Below are positions 45,910 to 54,615 of a stretch of DNA of 64,000 nt, piece after piece. How positions within the stretch are numbered: position 1 is the first letter of the stretch; every line of letters begins with the position of its first letter. This DNA comes from CAIWHR01 sp963788185 (GTDB taxonomy: Bacteria; Pseudomonadota; Gammaproteobacteria; Burkholderiales; Casimicrobiaceae). The notes beneath the pieces are model-generated. The model was not told the origin of the DNA. It made no database searches and saw only the letters and a program-made list of their open reading frames with translations. A program made the translations under genes and the position numbers. The stretch lies in NCBI GenBank assembly GCA_963788185.1, contig CAWBGE010000011.1, positions 58,420-122,419 on the forward strand, given 5' to 3'.

Positions 45910-46152
45910 TCAACGCCCCTTGCTGCAGCTCGGATCGCCGCAGGTGATGCCCTGCGGCCCGAACCGGGCGTCAGCCCTGGGCAAGAAGACGCCGCAGCGG
46001 GAACAGCGCACGGTGGCCTCCACCTTGGGCGGTGGCGCCGGATCGCGCGAGCGCGCATCCCGGTCGCGCTTTCGCGCCTTCGCCGTGTTGACCAGACGCA
46101 ACGCAAAGAGGATTCCGAAGACGACGACCAGCCAGAAGACGATCTTGCTCAT
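45910..46152 (-). CDS. PP0621-family small protein with C-terminal zinc ribbon
   Basis: 80 aa: one N-terminal transmembrane helix (IVFWLVVVFGILFAL), a basic linker, and four cysteines in two pairs (RCSRCG and CGDPSC) for a metal site. The ATG overlaps the stop of the upstream oxidase (ATGA) and its stop overlaps the region before pilS. Proteins like this accompany pilSR in many pseudomonads and betaproteobacteria; function unknown. Confidence 0.75.
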   Translation of the reverse strand: MSKIVFWLVVVFGILFALRLVNTAKARKRDRDARSRDPAPPPKVEATVRCSRCGVFLPRADARFGPQGITCGDPSCSKGR

Positions 46153-47582
46153 GACTTCCGCGCGGGCTCCAGGATCTTGCCGGGGTTGAGGATGCCGGTC
46201 GGGTCCAGCGCCTCCTTGATGCGGCGCATCAGTTCGAGCTCGAGAGGATCCTTGTAGCGGGCGAGTTCGCCGCGTTTCAACTGCCCGATGCCGTGCTCGG
46301 CGCTGATGCTGCCGCCGCATTCGACCACGAGGTCGTGGACGATCCGGTTGGCGATCGGAGCCTCGCGCATGAAGTCCGCCGCTGCAACGTCGGGCGGTCC
46401 GGAGAGGTTGTAATGAAGGTTGCCGTCGCCCAGATGGCCGAAGGTCACGAATCGGACGCCGGGCAACGCCGACTCCAGCGCGACCGCCGCGCGGGAAAGG
46501 AAGCCGGGTATTTCCGAGACGGGCAACGAGATGTCGTGCTTGATGTTGGGCCCTTCGTGGCGCTGCCCGTCCGAGATGTTCTCGCGCAGGGTCCACAGCG
46601 CCTGCGCCTGCTCGATCGACTGTGCCAGTGCCGCGTCCAGCGCGACTGCGTCCTCGATGGCCGCCGCAAGGGTGCTTTCGACGAGCGGCGCGAGCGGCGC
46701 GTCGGCGGCGCTGTCGTCGGCCTGGATCAGCGCGTACCAGGCGTTGCCGGGCAGCGGATCGGGCAGCGCCGGCATGTGCTTGCGCGACAGCGCGACCGAG
46801 AGCGCCGACATGAACTCGAATCCCGTCAGCCGGTCTCCCAGCGCCTGTTTCAGCCGCCCGAGCAGCGCAACGGCCGCGTCCGCGTCGGCGAGGGCCACCA
46901 GGCCGGTCACGCGCGTGCGCGACTGCGGAAAGAGCTTCAGCACCGCGGCCGTGACGATGCCGAGCGTTCCCTCGGCGCCGATGAACAGCTGCTTGAGATC
47001 GTAGCCGGTGTTGTCCTTGCGCAGGCCGCGAAGGCCGTTCCAGACGCTGCCGTCGGCCAGCACCACTTCGAGCCCGAGCACCAGCTCGCGCGCATTGCCG
47101 AAGCGCAGCACGGCGGTGCCGCCGGCGTTGGTCGAGATGTTGCCGCCTATGGTCGCGCTGCCCTCCGCGGCGAGCGACAGCGGAAAGTGCAGCCCGGCGT
47201 TCGTGGCGGCGTCCTGGACGGCCGCCAGCGTCATGCCGGCCTCGACCGTAAGCGTGGCGTTCGCGGTGTCGACCGCGCGAACGCGGTTGACGCGGGTCAG
47301 CGACAGGACGACGGCATCGCCGGTCGAATCCGGAATCGACCCGCCGCAAAGGCCGGTATTTCCGCCCTGCGGGACGACCGCGGTGCCGGTGTCGAAGCAC
47401 GCGCGAACGACGGCCGCCACCTCCGCCGTCGTGGCCGGACGCACGACGGCGAGCGCGCGACCCTGGTAATTGCCGCGCCAATCGGTGAGGTGGGAAGCAG
47501 TGTCGGCCGCGGAAGTGAGAACGTGCGACTTGCCGACGACGGCTTCGAGTTGCACCCGCAGGGTTGCGCGTTTGTCCGTCAT
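46149..47582 (-). CDS. FAD-binding oxidoreductase (GlcD / D-lactate or 2-hydroxyglutarate dehydrogenase type)
   Basis: 477 aa. PCMH-type FAD domain: VVPQGGNTGLCGGS, LSLAAEGSATIGGNISTNAG, IGAEGTLGIVTAA. C-terminal cap: GHLGDGNLHYN, CGGSISAEHGIG, LDPTGILNPGKI. Family members oxidise D-2-hydroxyacids such as D-lactate or glycolate. The start is at 47582 (MTDKRATLR). It opens the chain oxidase, PP0621, pilS, pilR, ampD with overlapping ends. Substrate unknown. Confidence 0.88.
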   Translation of the reverse strand: MTDKRATLRVQLEAVVGKSHVLTSAADTASHLTDWRGNYQGRALAVVRPATTAEVAAVVRACFDTGTAVVPQGGNTGLCGGSIPDSTGDAVVLSLTRVNRVRAVDTANATLTVEAGMTLAAVQDAATNAGLHFPLSLAAEGSATIGGNISTNAGGTAVLRFGNARELVLGLEVVLADGSVWNGLRGLRKDNTGYDLKQLFIGAEGTLGIVTAAVLKLFPQSRTRVTGLVALADADAAVALLGRLKQALGDRLTGFEFMSALSVALSRKHMPALPDPLPGNAWYALIQADDSAADAPLAPLVESTLAAAIEDAVALDAALAQSIEQAQALWTLRENISDGQRHEGPNIKHDISLPVSEIPGFLSRAAVALESALPGVRFVTFGHLGDGNLHYNLSGPPDVAAADFMREAPIANRIVHDLVVECGGSISAEHGIGQLKRGELARYKDPLELELMRRIKEALDPTGILNPGKILEPARKS

Positions 47583-47674
47583 GGACCACGATAATAGCGA
47601 AATCCTCGTCCGCTCGCACCGGCAATCATGCGGGTGGCCCGTTGCACGACGCCCACGAACCGCAAGGTGAAGCC

Positions 47675-48067
47675 ATGAACCCGTCTTCGTCCACGCCACC
47701 TCCGCCGTCCGGCTTTCCGTTTTCGCCGCAGGATGCGCTCGAATTCATGCAGAAGATGTGGAACCCATTGGGGGTTCCCGTGCCGGGGTTCGGAGTCCCC
47801 GGCGTGGCTCCGGCAGGCGCCGCCGGCCCGGCTGCCGCGGCGGCGGGGGGGATGCCGTTTCCCAATGCCGCGGCGATGTTCGCGGCGATCGATCCCCACG
47901 AGGTTCAGCGCAAGATCGACGAGCTGCGGATCATCGAGGGGTGGCTGCAGATGACCATCAACCTGATGCAGATGAGCATCAAGACCATGGAGTTGCAAAA
48001 GGCCTCGCTCGAAGCGATGCGCGGCGGGCAGCCGGCGCCGTCGGGGGCCAAGTCCAGGCCAAAGTAG
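47675..48067 (+). CDS. phaM: PhaM-like polyhydroxyalkanoate granule protein
   Basis: 130 aa. A Pro/Ala/Gly-rich N-terminal part is followed by DPHEVQRKIDELRIIEGWL and MTINLMQMSIKTMELQKASL, the helical core of PhaM (PHA synthase activator and nucleoid linker in Cupriavidus). The basic C-terminus is short. Inferred link to PHA storage; no phaC is in the window. It is divergent from the oxidase gene. Confidence 0.75.
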   Translation: MNPSSSTPPPPSGFPFSPQDALEFMQKMWNPLGVPVPGFGVPGVAPAGAAGPAAAAAGGMPFPNAAAMFAAIDPHEVQRKIDELRIIEGWLQMTINLMQMSIKTMELQKASLEAMRGGQPAPSGAKSRPK

Positions 48068-48140
48068 GCGCGGGCCAGGAACGTTGCTGGTGCGCGGCCC
48101 GGCCGCGGCGCGGGCAGCGAACGAAACCAGAGGAGACATC

Positions 48141-48779
48141 ATGGAACTCACGACGACGGCCTTTGCTACCGGCGCGCCGATACCGGCGGAATTCGCGTTC
48201 GGAGCCATCGATCCTGCAGCGCACGTGACGCTGTCCGGCAACCGCAATCCCGATTTCGCGTGGCAGGGCGTCCCCGCGGCTGCCCGCTCGCTGGTGCTGA
48301 TTTGCCACGACCGCGATGTACCGTCGCGCGGAGACGACGTCAATCAGGAAGGTCGCACCGTGCCGGCGACATTGCCGCGCGTCGACTTCTTTCATTGGGT
48401 GCTCGTCGACCTGCCGCCCGCGGCGCCGGCCATCGCGCGCGGCGAGTTCTCGTCGGGCGTCACGGCGCGGGGCAAACCCGGTCCGCACGCGCCGCGCAAT
48501 GCGCGCCAGGGCATCAACGACTACACGGGCTGGTTCGCCGGGGACCCGGACATGGCGGGCAACTACCACGGCTACGACGGCCCCTGCCCACCGTGGAACG
48601 ACGCCATCGCGCACCATTACATCTTCACGTTGTACGCACTCGACGTGCCCCGACTGGCCGTGGAGGGCCACTTCACCGGCGGCGAGGCGCGCCAGGCGAT
48701 GGCGGGCCACATCCTGGCCGAGGCATCAACCATGGGCGTCTACGCGCTGAATCCCGCCATCGCGGCAACGCTGCGGTAG
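48141..48779 (+). CDS. YbhB/YbcL-family (PEBP/Raf-kinase-inhibitor-like) protein
   Basis: 212 aa. VTLSGNRNPDFAWQGVP, SLVLICHDRDVPS, FFHWVLVDLPP, YDGPCPPWNDAIAHHY are the phosphatidylethanolamine-binding-protein fold motifs with the ligand-site Asp/His. Function in bacteria is poorly known. GAGGAGA lies 7 nt before the ATG. Convergent with the M61 peptidase, 13 bp apart. Confidence 0.88.
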   Translation: MELTTTAFATGAPIPAEFAFGAIDPAAHVTLSGNRNPDFAWQGVPAAARSLVLICHDRDVPSRGDDVNQEGRTVPATLPRVDFFHWVLVDLPPAAPAIARGEFSSGVTARGKPGPHAPRNARQGINDYTGWFAGDPDMAGNYHGYDGPCPPWNDAIAHHYIFTLYALDVPRLAVEGHFTGGEARQAMAGHILAEASTMGVYALNPAIAATLR

Positions 48780-48792
48780 CCGGCAACGACTC

Positions 48793-50631
48793 TCAAACGT
48801 CTACGCCCAACCAGGCGGCGCGCTTGGCATGGGCCTGCGTGTCCGCCGCGGCATCGACTTCCAGCCAGCAGGTATCGCTCGGAGCAGCTTCGAGGACAAC
48901 GGAGGCGTCGACGAGTTCGTTGCGCCGGAAGGCATGGACGCTGATCGTGTCGCCGGGCACGCGCTCTGCGGCAACGAGGTCGAGCGATTCGGTGCTGGCG
49001 CGAAGCCCGTCCACCGCCACGATCGTGTCGCCGGCCGAAAGCCCGGCACGCTGCGCCGGGCCGCCGGCAAAGACGTGCGCAAGCCGGGGCTCGGTCGTGC
49101 CCGCGAGCTTGACTCCAAGCCAGGCGGGGGATCGTCCTCCGCGGTCGCGACCGGTCGTTCCCCCGCGATCGGCACTCCCGTCGGTCGGGCGCAGGTGCAT
49201 GACGATGCCGACGTCGCGCAGCAATGCAGCGAGCGGCGGGTCGTCGGTGCCGTGGACGAACCGCGCGAAGAAATCACCAAGGTCGCGTCCGGCGAGCTCG
49301 GAGGCGATGCCGGCGATGCCGTCTTCCGGCACGCCGATCCCTGCCTTGCCGTACCGCTGCCACAGCGCGCGCATCACGGCGTCGAGCGATGAGCCGTTGC
49401 CGCGCAACTCGAGGTCCAGCGCCAATCCGACGAGCGCTCCCTTGGTGTAATAGCTCACGATGGCGTTGGGTGAATTCTCGTCCTGACGGTAGTACTTGAT
49501 CCAGGCGTCGAAACTCGACGCGGCGACGCTCTGCTGGCGGCGCCCGGGCGTGCGCATGACGGTCGTGATCGTGCGCCCCAGAAGTTCGAGGTAGCTCCCG
49601 CTGTCGATGACGCCGCTCCGAAGCAGCGCGAGGTCGTCGTAGTACGACGTGAAGCCCTCGAAGGCCCACAGCTGCGACGTGTAGTTCTCGCGGGAAAGAT
49701 CATAGGGCGCGAACGCCGCCGGTTTGATGCGCTTGACGTTCCAGCTGTGGAAATACTCGTGGCTCGCAAGCCCGAGCAGGCTGCGGTAGCCGTCGCTGAT
49801 CGCCTCCACGCCGGGTTGCGGCAGCTCGCGGTGGCGGCAGATGAGGCTGGTGCTCGATCGGTGCTCGAGGCCGCCGTAGCCGTCCCCAACGGCGGCGATC
49901 TGAAAGAGGTAACGATCGAATGGGGCGCTGCACTCGGACTCGCCGCCGAAGAGTCCGATCTGCCATTGGCAGATGCGCGCGAGATCTCTGGACAGACGGT
50001 CGAGGTTGCCTGGCTTTCGACTGGTGAGCGTGATGTCGTGCGTGACGCCACCCGCCTCGAATGACGCCTGCGCGAAGTCCGCGATTTCGACCGGATGGTC
50101 GATCAGTTCGTCGTAATCGTGCGCGCCATAGGTGCCGAAGCCCCAGGCTTCGGCACCGACGCTCGCGAGGGTAGTCGCGACGCGCCAGTCGCGGCCCGTC
50201 TCGCCACCCGGTGCCACGATGTCCACGGTCGACGGCGCATCCGCGAAGCCTTCGGGGCAGAGGAACACCGAGGCGCCGTTGAAGTAGGCGCGGCTCGCGT
50301 CGAGGTAGGCGGTGCGCACCGAGAGATCGTACGCGTAGACCAGCGCCGTGACCGTCAGCGATCCGCTGCAGGGTTGCGCCGCCCAGACGTCCTTCGCCAG
50401 CTTGACCAGCGAGACCTCCCGGCCTTCGCACGCGGCCGAGACGCTGACGAAATGGCGGGCGAATTCACGAATCAGGTAGCTGCCCGGAGTCCAGGTGGGC
50501 AGGCGAAACCGCTGTCCGCCGGGTGCGGGCGCATCCACCGTGCAGCGCACCTCGAACAGGTGCGCGTGGGGATCGTGGATGGCAATGCGATAGCGGACCC
50601 GCGCCCGGGAGACGGCAGTCGAGAGTGGCAT
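48793..50631 (-). CDS. M61 family glycyl-aminopeptidase-like metalloprotease with PDZ domain
   Basis: 612 aa. An N-terminal beta domain (RFRLPTWTPGSYLIREFARH) precedes the zinc motif HEYFH in LASHEYFHSWNVKRIKP, with the downstream Glu in LWAFEGFTSYYDD. A C-terminal PDZ domain follows (LGVKLAGTTEPRLAHV, GPAQRAGLSAGDTIVAVDG). No signal peptide is evident. Members release N-terminal Gly/Ala in vitro; the physiological role is unclear. Length typical of the family. Confidence 0.9.
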   Translation of the reverse strand: MPLSTAVSRARVRYRIAIHDPHAHLFEVRCTVDAPAPGGQRFRLPTWTPGSYLIREFARHFVSVSAACEGREVSLVKLAKDVWAAQPCSGSLTVTALVYAYDLSVRTAYLDASRAYFNGASVFLCPEGFADAPSTVDIVAPGGETGRDWRVATTLASVGAEAWGFGTYGAHDYDELIDHPVEIADFAQASFEAGGVTHDITLTSRKPGNLDRLSRDLARICQWQIGLFGGESECSAPFDRYLFQIAAVGDGYGGLEHRSSTSLICRHRELPQPGVEAISDGYRSLLGLASHEYFHSWNVKRIKPAAFAPYDLSRENYTSQLWAFEGFTSYYDDLALLRSGVIDSGSYLELLGRTITTVMRTPGRRQQSVAASSFDAWIKYYRQDENSPNAIVSYYTKGALVGLALDLELRGNGSSLDAVMRALWQRYGKAGIGVPEDGIAGIASELAGRDLGDFFARFVHGTDDPPLAALLRDVGIVMHLRPTDGSADRGGTTGRDRGGRSPAWLGVKLAGTTEPRLAHVFAGGPAQRAGLSAGDTIVAVDGLRASTESLDLVAAERVPGDTISVHAFRRNELVDASVVLEAAPSDTCWLEVDAAADTQAHAKRAAWLGVDV

Positions 50632-50879
50632 GTGGAGAGAAGCTCTTGCGAGAAGCGTCGCGATGCTGCGACGGCCGGGGACCGAAAACGCATCAGTGTA
50701 GCGCGGCAACCGATGCGGTTGCGCGAGTTTCTCGGCGCGCCCTCGACTGTACCGTGTCGGCGGCGCCGAACGCCGTTGCCGCTTGGCGCATCGACGCGGC
50801 GTCCGGTATATTCGTCCGTTCCAAGCCATCGAACCGGCCTCGAACGACCGCCGGATCCAGTCCAGAAATGAGGCCGAGC

Positions 50880-51932
50880 ATGTCCGGGGAGAATCACTTG
50901 GCGATCGACGATGCGCGCGACCTGCGCGCACGGCTCGCCGCCATGTACGCGACGATGTCGCGCATACGCGCATTCGAGGATGCGGCCGAAGCGGCAAGCC
51001 GCGGCGGCGTTGCCGTCTTCGGGCAGCAGTTGTCCGGTGCGCCGGCAGCTGTCCGCGGCCCGCTGCACCTGTCGACCGGGCAGGAGGCCGTCGCCGCGGG
51101 CGTCTGCTGCCACCTGGCGGCGAGCGATTACCTCACCTCGACCCACCGGGGCCACGGCCACACCATCGCCAAGGGAGGCGATGTCGGCCGGATGATGCTC
51201 GAACTCTACGGACGTCGTGGGGGTGTTTGCGGCGGTCGCGGCGGATCGATGCACATCGCTGATTTCGGCGTCGGAATGCTGGGCGCCAACGGCGTGGTGG
51301 CGGCCGGACTGCCGATTGCCGTGGGCGCGGCGCACTCTGTGCGCATCCGCGGCGGGCGCGAGATCGTCGCGTGCTTCTTCGGCGACGGCGCGATCAATCG
51401 CGGCCCGTTCGCCGAGTCGCTCAACTGGGCGCGCGTGTACGGGTTGCCGGTGCTCTTTGTCTGCGAGGACAACCGCTGGTCGGCCACGACGCCGACGAGC
51501 ACGTTGACGGCGGGGGCCGGGGCGGTGGCGCGCGCCTCGTCGTACGGCATCGAGGCACGGGAAGTCGACGGCAACGACGTCGAAGCGGTATCGGCGGCCG
51601 CCGGCTCGATGGTGGCCGAGATCCGGGCGGGCTCGGGGCCGCGGTTGCTGCACGCGATCACCTATCGGTTCAAGGGTCACGTTTCGGTCGACCCGGCGGC
51701 CTACCGCGATGCCGGCGAGCACGCGCGCCGCCTCGAGGACGACCCGCTGCCGAACGCCCGCGCGCGCCTGCTGGCGCTCGGGATGGCGGACGGAGACATT
51801 GCCGCGATCGAAGACGCGGCGCGTGCCGAAATCGAAATCGCCGTTGCCGAAGCGGCAGCTGCCAGTGCCCCGGAAGCGGCGGATGCGTTTGCGGAAATTC
51901 AGGATTGTGGTGCCGGGAGGTGGCGATCGTGA
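50880..51932 (+). CDS. Thiamine-diphosphate-dependent dehydrogenase E1 component, alpha subunit
   Basis: 350 aa. STHRGHGHTIAKGGD, GRGGSMHIAD and GDGAINRGPFAESLNWA with the following CEDNRWS are the ThDP-binding motifs of E1 alpha subunits of acetoin and branched-chain 2-oxoacid dehydrogenases. GAGG lies 6 nt before ATG 50880 (ATG 50868 is an alternative). It pairs with the next gene. No E2 acyltransferase or E3 is encoded alongside, so the true reaction or partner is uncertain. Confidence 0.88.
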   Translation: MSGENHLAIDDARDLRARLAAMYATMSRIRAFEDAAEAASRGGVAVFGQQLSGAPAAVRGPLHLSTGQEAVAAGVCCHLAASDYLTSTHRGHGHTIAKGGDVGRMMLELYGRRGGVCGGRGGSMHIADFGVGMLGANGVVAAGLPIAVGAAHSVRIRGGREIVACFFGDGAINRGPFAESLNWARVYGLPVLFVCEDNRWSATTPTSTLTAGAGAVARASSYGIEAREVDGNDVEAVSAAAGSMVAEIRAGSGPRLLHAITYRFKGHVSVDPAAYRDAGEHARRLEDDPLPNARARLLALGMADGDIAAIEDAARAEIEIAVAEAAAASAPEAADAFAEIQDCGAGRWRS

Positions 51933-52906
51933 GCGCGGCGTCGGGTGGCGCACAGTCGATGACCTACGCGGCGGCCGCTGCCGACGTGATGGCACGGGCG
52001 ATGCGGCGCGATGCGCGGGTGGTGGTTCTCGGCGAGGATGTCGGCCGCGGTGGCATCTTCGGCCAGTATCGGGGCTTGCAGGCCGAGTTCGGTCCGGAGC
52101 GCGTGATCGACACCCCGATCTCCGAAGCCACGATCATGGGCGCTGCGGTCGGCATGGCACTGACGGGATTGCGTCCCGTGGTCGAGATGCGCGTGGTCGA
52201 TTTCGCCTTGTGCGCGATCGACGAGATCGTCAACCAGGCGGCCAAGAACCGTTACATGTTCGGCGGGCAGGGGAGGGTGCCGCTGGTGGCGCGGATGCCG
52301 TCGGGCATCTGGAGCGCATCGGCGGCGCAGCACTCGCAGTCGCTCGAGTCCTGGTTCGTGCACGTTCCGGGATTGGTCGTGGTCGCACCGGCGACGCCGC
52401 AGGACAACCACTCGCTGCTAGCGGCGGCAATGACCGGCGACGACCCCGTCGTCTACCTCGAGCACAAGGAGTTGTGGGGCGAGACCGGCGAAGTCGATGC
52501 CGATCGCGTCGCATTCCTGGGCCGCGCGGAAGTGCGGCGCCCGGGACGCGATCTCACGCTCGTCACCTGGAGCAAGTGCGTGCATTGGGCACTCGCTGCG
52601 GCCGAGGAAGCGGCGCGTGGCGGGCGCGACGTCGAGGTGATCGACCTGCGCACGCTCTGGCCGTGGGACCGCGAGACCGTCCTCGCTTCCGCGGCGCGCA
52701 CGGGACGCCTGCTGGTGGTGCACGAGGCGGTCGAGGTCGCCGGATTCGGCGCGGAGATCGCCGCCACCGTGGCCGAGATCCTGGGGATTCGCGTGGCACG
52801 CCTCGGCGCGCCGCGCATTCCCGTCGGCTACGCGGCCGCACTGGAAGCCGAAGCACGAATTGCCCCTGACGCGATACTGGGCAAGATAGAATCGCTGCTG
52901 GCGTGA
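51929..52906 (+). CDS. Thiamine-diphosphate-dependent dehydrogenase E1 component, beta subunit
   Basis: 325 aa. VVVLGEDVGRGGIFG, RVIDTPISEATIMGAAVGMA, EIVNQAAKNRYM and ARMPSG match the E1 beta (transketolase-like) subunit, and VIDLRTLWPWD the C-terminal domain. GTG 51929 overlaps the stop of the alpha subunit; GGGAGG lies 8 nt upstream. Together the two genes form a full alpha2beta2 E1. A TRAP transporter follows 69 bp later on the same strand. Confidence 0.9.
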   Translation: MSAASGGAQSMTYAAAAADVMARAMRRDARVVVLGEDVGRGGIFGQYRGLQAEFGPERVIDTPISEATIMGAAVGMALTGLRPVVEMRVVDFALCAIDEIVNQAAKNRYMFGGQGRVPLVARMPSGIWSASAAQHSQSLESWFVHVPGLVVVAPATPQDNHSLLAAAMTGDDPVVYLEHKELWGETGEVDADRVAFLGRAEVRRPGRDLTLVTWSKCVHWALAAAEEAARGGRDVEVIDLRTLWPWDRETVLASAARTGRLLVVHEAVEVAGFGAEIAATVAEILGIRVARLGAPRIPVGYAAALEAEARIAPDAILGKIESLLA

Positions 52907-52975
52907 CCTCGCGAGAAGTCGAGTCGCATCGCAGCGCATCGAAGTCAACCCAACCACAAACAGGAGGAAACCCTC

Positions 52976-54010
52976 ATGCGCAAGACTGCACTTCATGCAT
53001 TCATCGTGGCCGCCGCGGCGATGACCATTGCCATCGCGCCGGCGTTCGGCCAGTCGGCGTACAAGCCCGAGTACAAGCTGTCGACGGTCGTGGGTCCGGC
53101 CTTTCCCTGGGGCAAGGGCGGCGAAATCTGGGCCGACCTCGTGCGCGAACGCACGCAGGGCCGCATCAACATCAAGATGTATCCGGGCGCATCGCTGGTC
53201 AACGGCGACCAGACGCGCGAGTTCACCGCAGTGCGGCAGGGTGCCATCGATCTGGCCATCGGTTCGACGATCAACTGGTCGCCGCAGATCAAGGAGTTCA
53301 ATCTCTTCTCGATGCCGTTCCTCGCGCAGGATCACGCCGGACTCGATGCGCTGACTCAGGGCGACATCGGCAAGGAGATGTTCGCGCTGGTCGAGAAGGC
53401 CGGCGTGGTTCCCCTGGCCTGGGGCGAGAACGGATTTCGCGAGGTCAGCAATTCCAAGCGGGAGATTCGCAAGCCCGAGGACATGAAGGGCCTCAAGTTC
53501 CGCGTCGTCGGGTCTCCCATCTTCAACGACACCTTCTCCGCGCTGGGGGCCAATCCGACGCAGATGAGCTGGGCCGATGCGCAGCCCGCACTGGCGTCCG
53601 GGGCCGTCGACGGCCAGGAGAATCCGCTGCACATCTTCACCGCCGCGAAGCTCAACACCGTCGGCCAGAAGAACGTCACGGTGTGGGGCTACCTTGCCGA
53701 CCCGCTGCTGTTCGTCGTCAACAAGGAGGTGTGGGAATCGTGGACGCCCGCCGATCGCCAGATCGTGAAACAGGCCGCGATCGACGCGGGCAAGCAGGAA
53801 ATCGCGATCGCGCGCAAGGGCCTCACCGCCACCGACGATGCGATGTACAAGGAAGTTGCGGCGCTTGGCGTCAACGTGACCCGCCTGACGCCGGCCGAGA
53901 AGGACGCTTTCGCCAAGGCGACGCGGCCCACGTACGACAAGTGGGCGCAGACCATCGGCCCCGATCTCGTCAAGCGCGCCGAAGCAGCGGTCGCGGCACG
54001 CAAGAAGTAA
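52976..54010 (+). CDS. dctP: TRAP transporter substrate-binding protein DctP
   Basis: 344 aa. Signal peptide ending AFGQ (residue about 26), then the TRAP periplasmic fold: WADLVRERTQGRINIKMYPG, VRQGAIDLAIGS, MSWADAQPALASGAVDGQEN (Arg-carboxylate pattern of DctP-type sites, GLKFRVVGSP). It binds a carboxylate in the periplasm and delivers it to the DctQM permease. AGGAGG lies 9 nt before the ATG. Confidence 0.92.
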   Translation: MRKTALHAFIVAAAAMTIAIAPAFGQSAYKPEYKLSTVVGPAFPWGKGGEIWADLVRERTQGRINIKMYPGASLVNGDQTREFTAVRQGAIDLAIGSTINWSPQIKEFNLFSMPFLAQDHAGLDALTQGDIGKEMFALVEKAGVVPLAWGENGFREVSNSKREIRKPEDMKGLKFRVVGSPIFNDTFSALGANPTQMSWADAQPALASGAVDGQENPLHIFTAAKLNTVGQKNVTVWGYLADPLLFVVNKEVWESWTPADRQIVKQAAIDAGKQEIAIARKGLTATDDAMYKEVAALGVNVTRLTPAEKDAFAKATRPTYDKWAQTIGPDLVKRAEAAVAARKK

Positions 54011-54016
54011 GCGCGC

Positions 54017-54574
54017 GTGAGGGAGAAGCACGCCGGCGCAACGGTCTCCGTCGCGCCGGACCTTGTCGAAATCGACGCGGCGGATGCCGGGCGCGTTGCG
54101 TCTCCCGACGACATTCCGCGCATCGGCACCCGGGTCGAGGAGGGCATCGCCGCGGTCGCGATGGCGCTCATCTGCCTGATCACGTTTGCGAACGTGCTGG
54201 TGCGCTATCTGACCAACGCCTCCTTTGCGTTCACCGAGGAGTTCTCGATCTTTCTGCTCGTCGTGATGACGTTCGCCGGTGCGTCCGCAGCCTTTGCGCA
54301 CAACCGGCACATCCGCATGGAGTACTTCGTGCGCAAGCTTCCGCCGGTGCCGTGGCGCTGGATCGAGCGCCTGGTCACGCTGTGCGGCCTGATCCTGTTC
54401 GGCATCCTGGCGTTCTACGGGACGCGCCTCTTCTACGACGATTGGAAGTACGGGACCACGTCACCCGGCATCGGCATCCCGCAGTGGATCTACTCGGTCT
54501 GGCTGCCGATACTGTCGGCGCTGATCGCGCTGCGCATTGTCGGGCGCCTGTCGCGCCTCTTCCGCAGCACATGA
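54017..54574 (+). CDS. dctQ: TRAP transporter small permease DctQ
   Basis: 185 aa, four transmembrane segments in the C-terminal 150 residues (VEEGIAAVAMALICLITFAN, FSIFLLVVMTFAGAS, TLCGLILFGILAFYG, WLPILSALIALRIVG). TNASFAFTEEFSIFLL and HIRMEYFV are the DctQ motifs. GTG start at 54017, 6 bp after dctP. The N-terminal about 40 residues are polar and not conserved. Confidence 0.9.
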   Translation: MREKHAGATVSVAPDLVEIDAADAGRVASPDDIPRIGTRVEEGIAAVAMALICLITFANVLVRYLTNASFAFTEEFSIFLLVVMTFAGASAAFAHNRHIRMEYFVRKLPPVPWRWIERLVTLCGLILFGILAFYGTRLFYDDWKYGTTSPGIGIPQWIYSVWLPILSALIALRIVGRLSRLFRST

Positions 54575-54615
54575 ACACGTCGCGTTGCGTCGGCGCATCC
54601 ACGGGCTGATCCCAC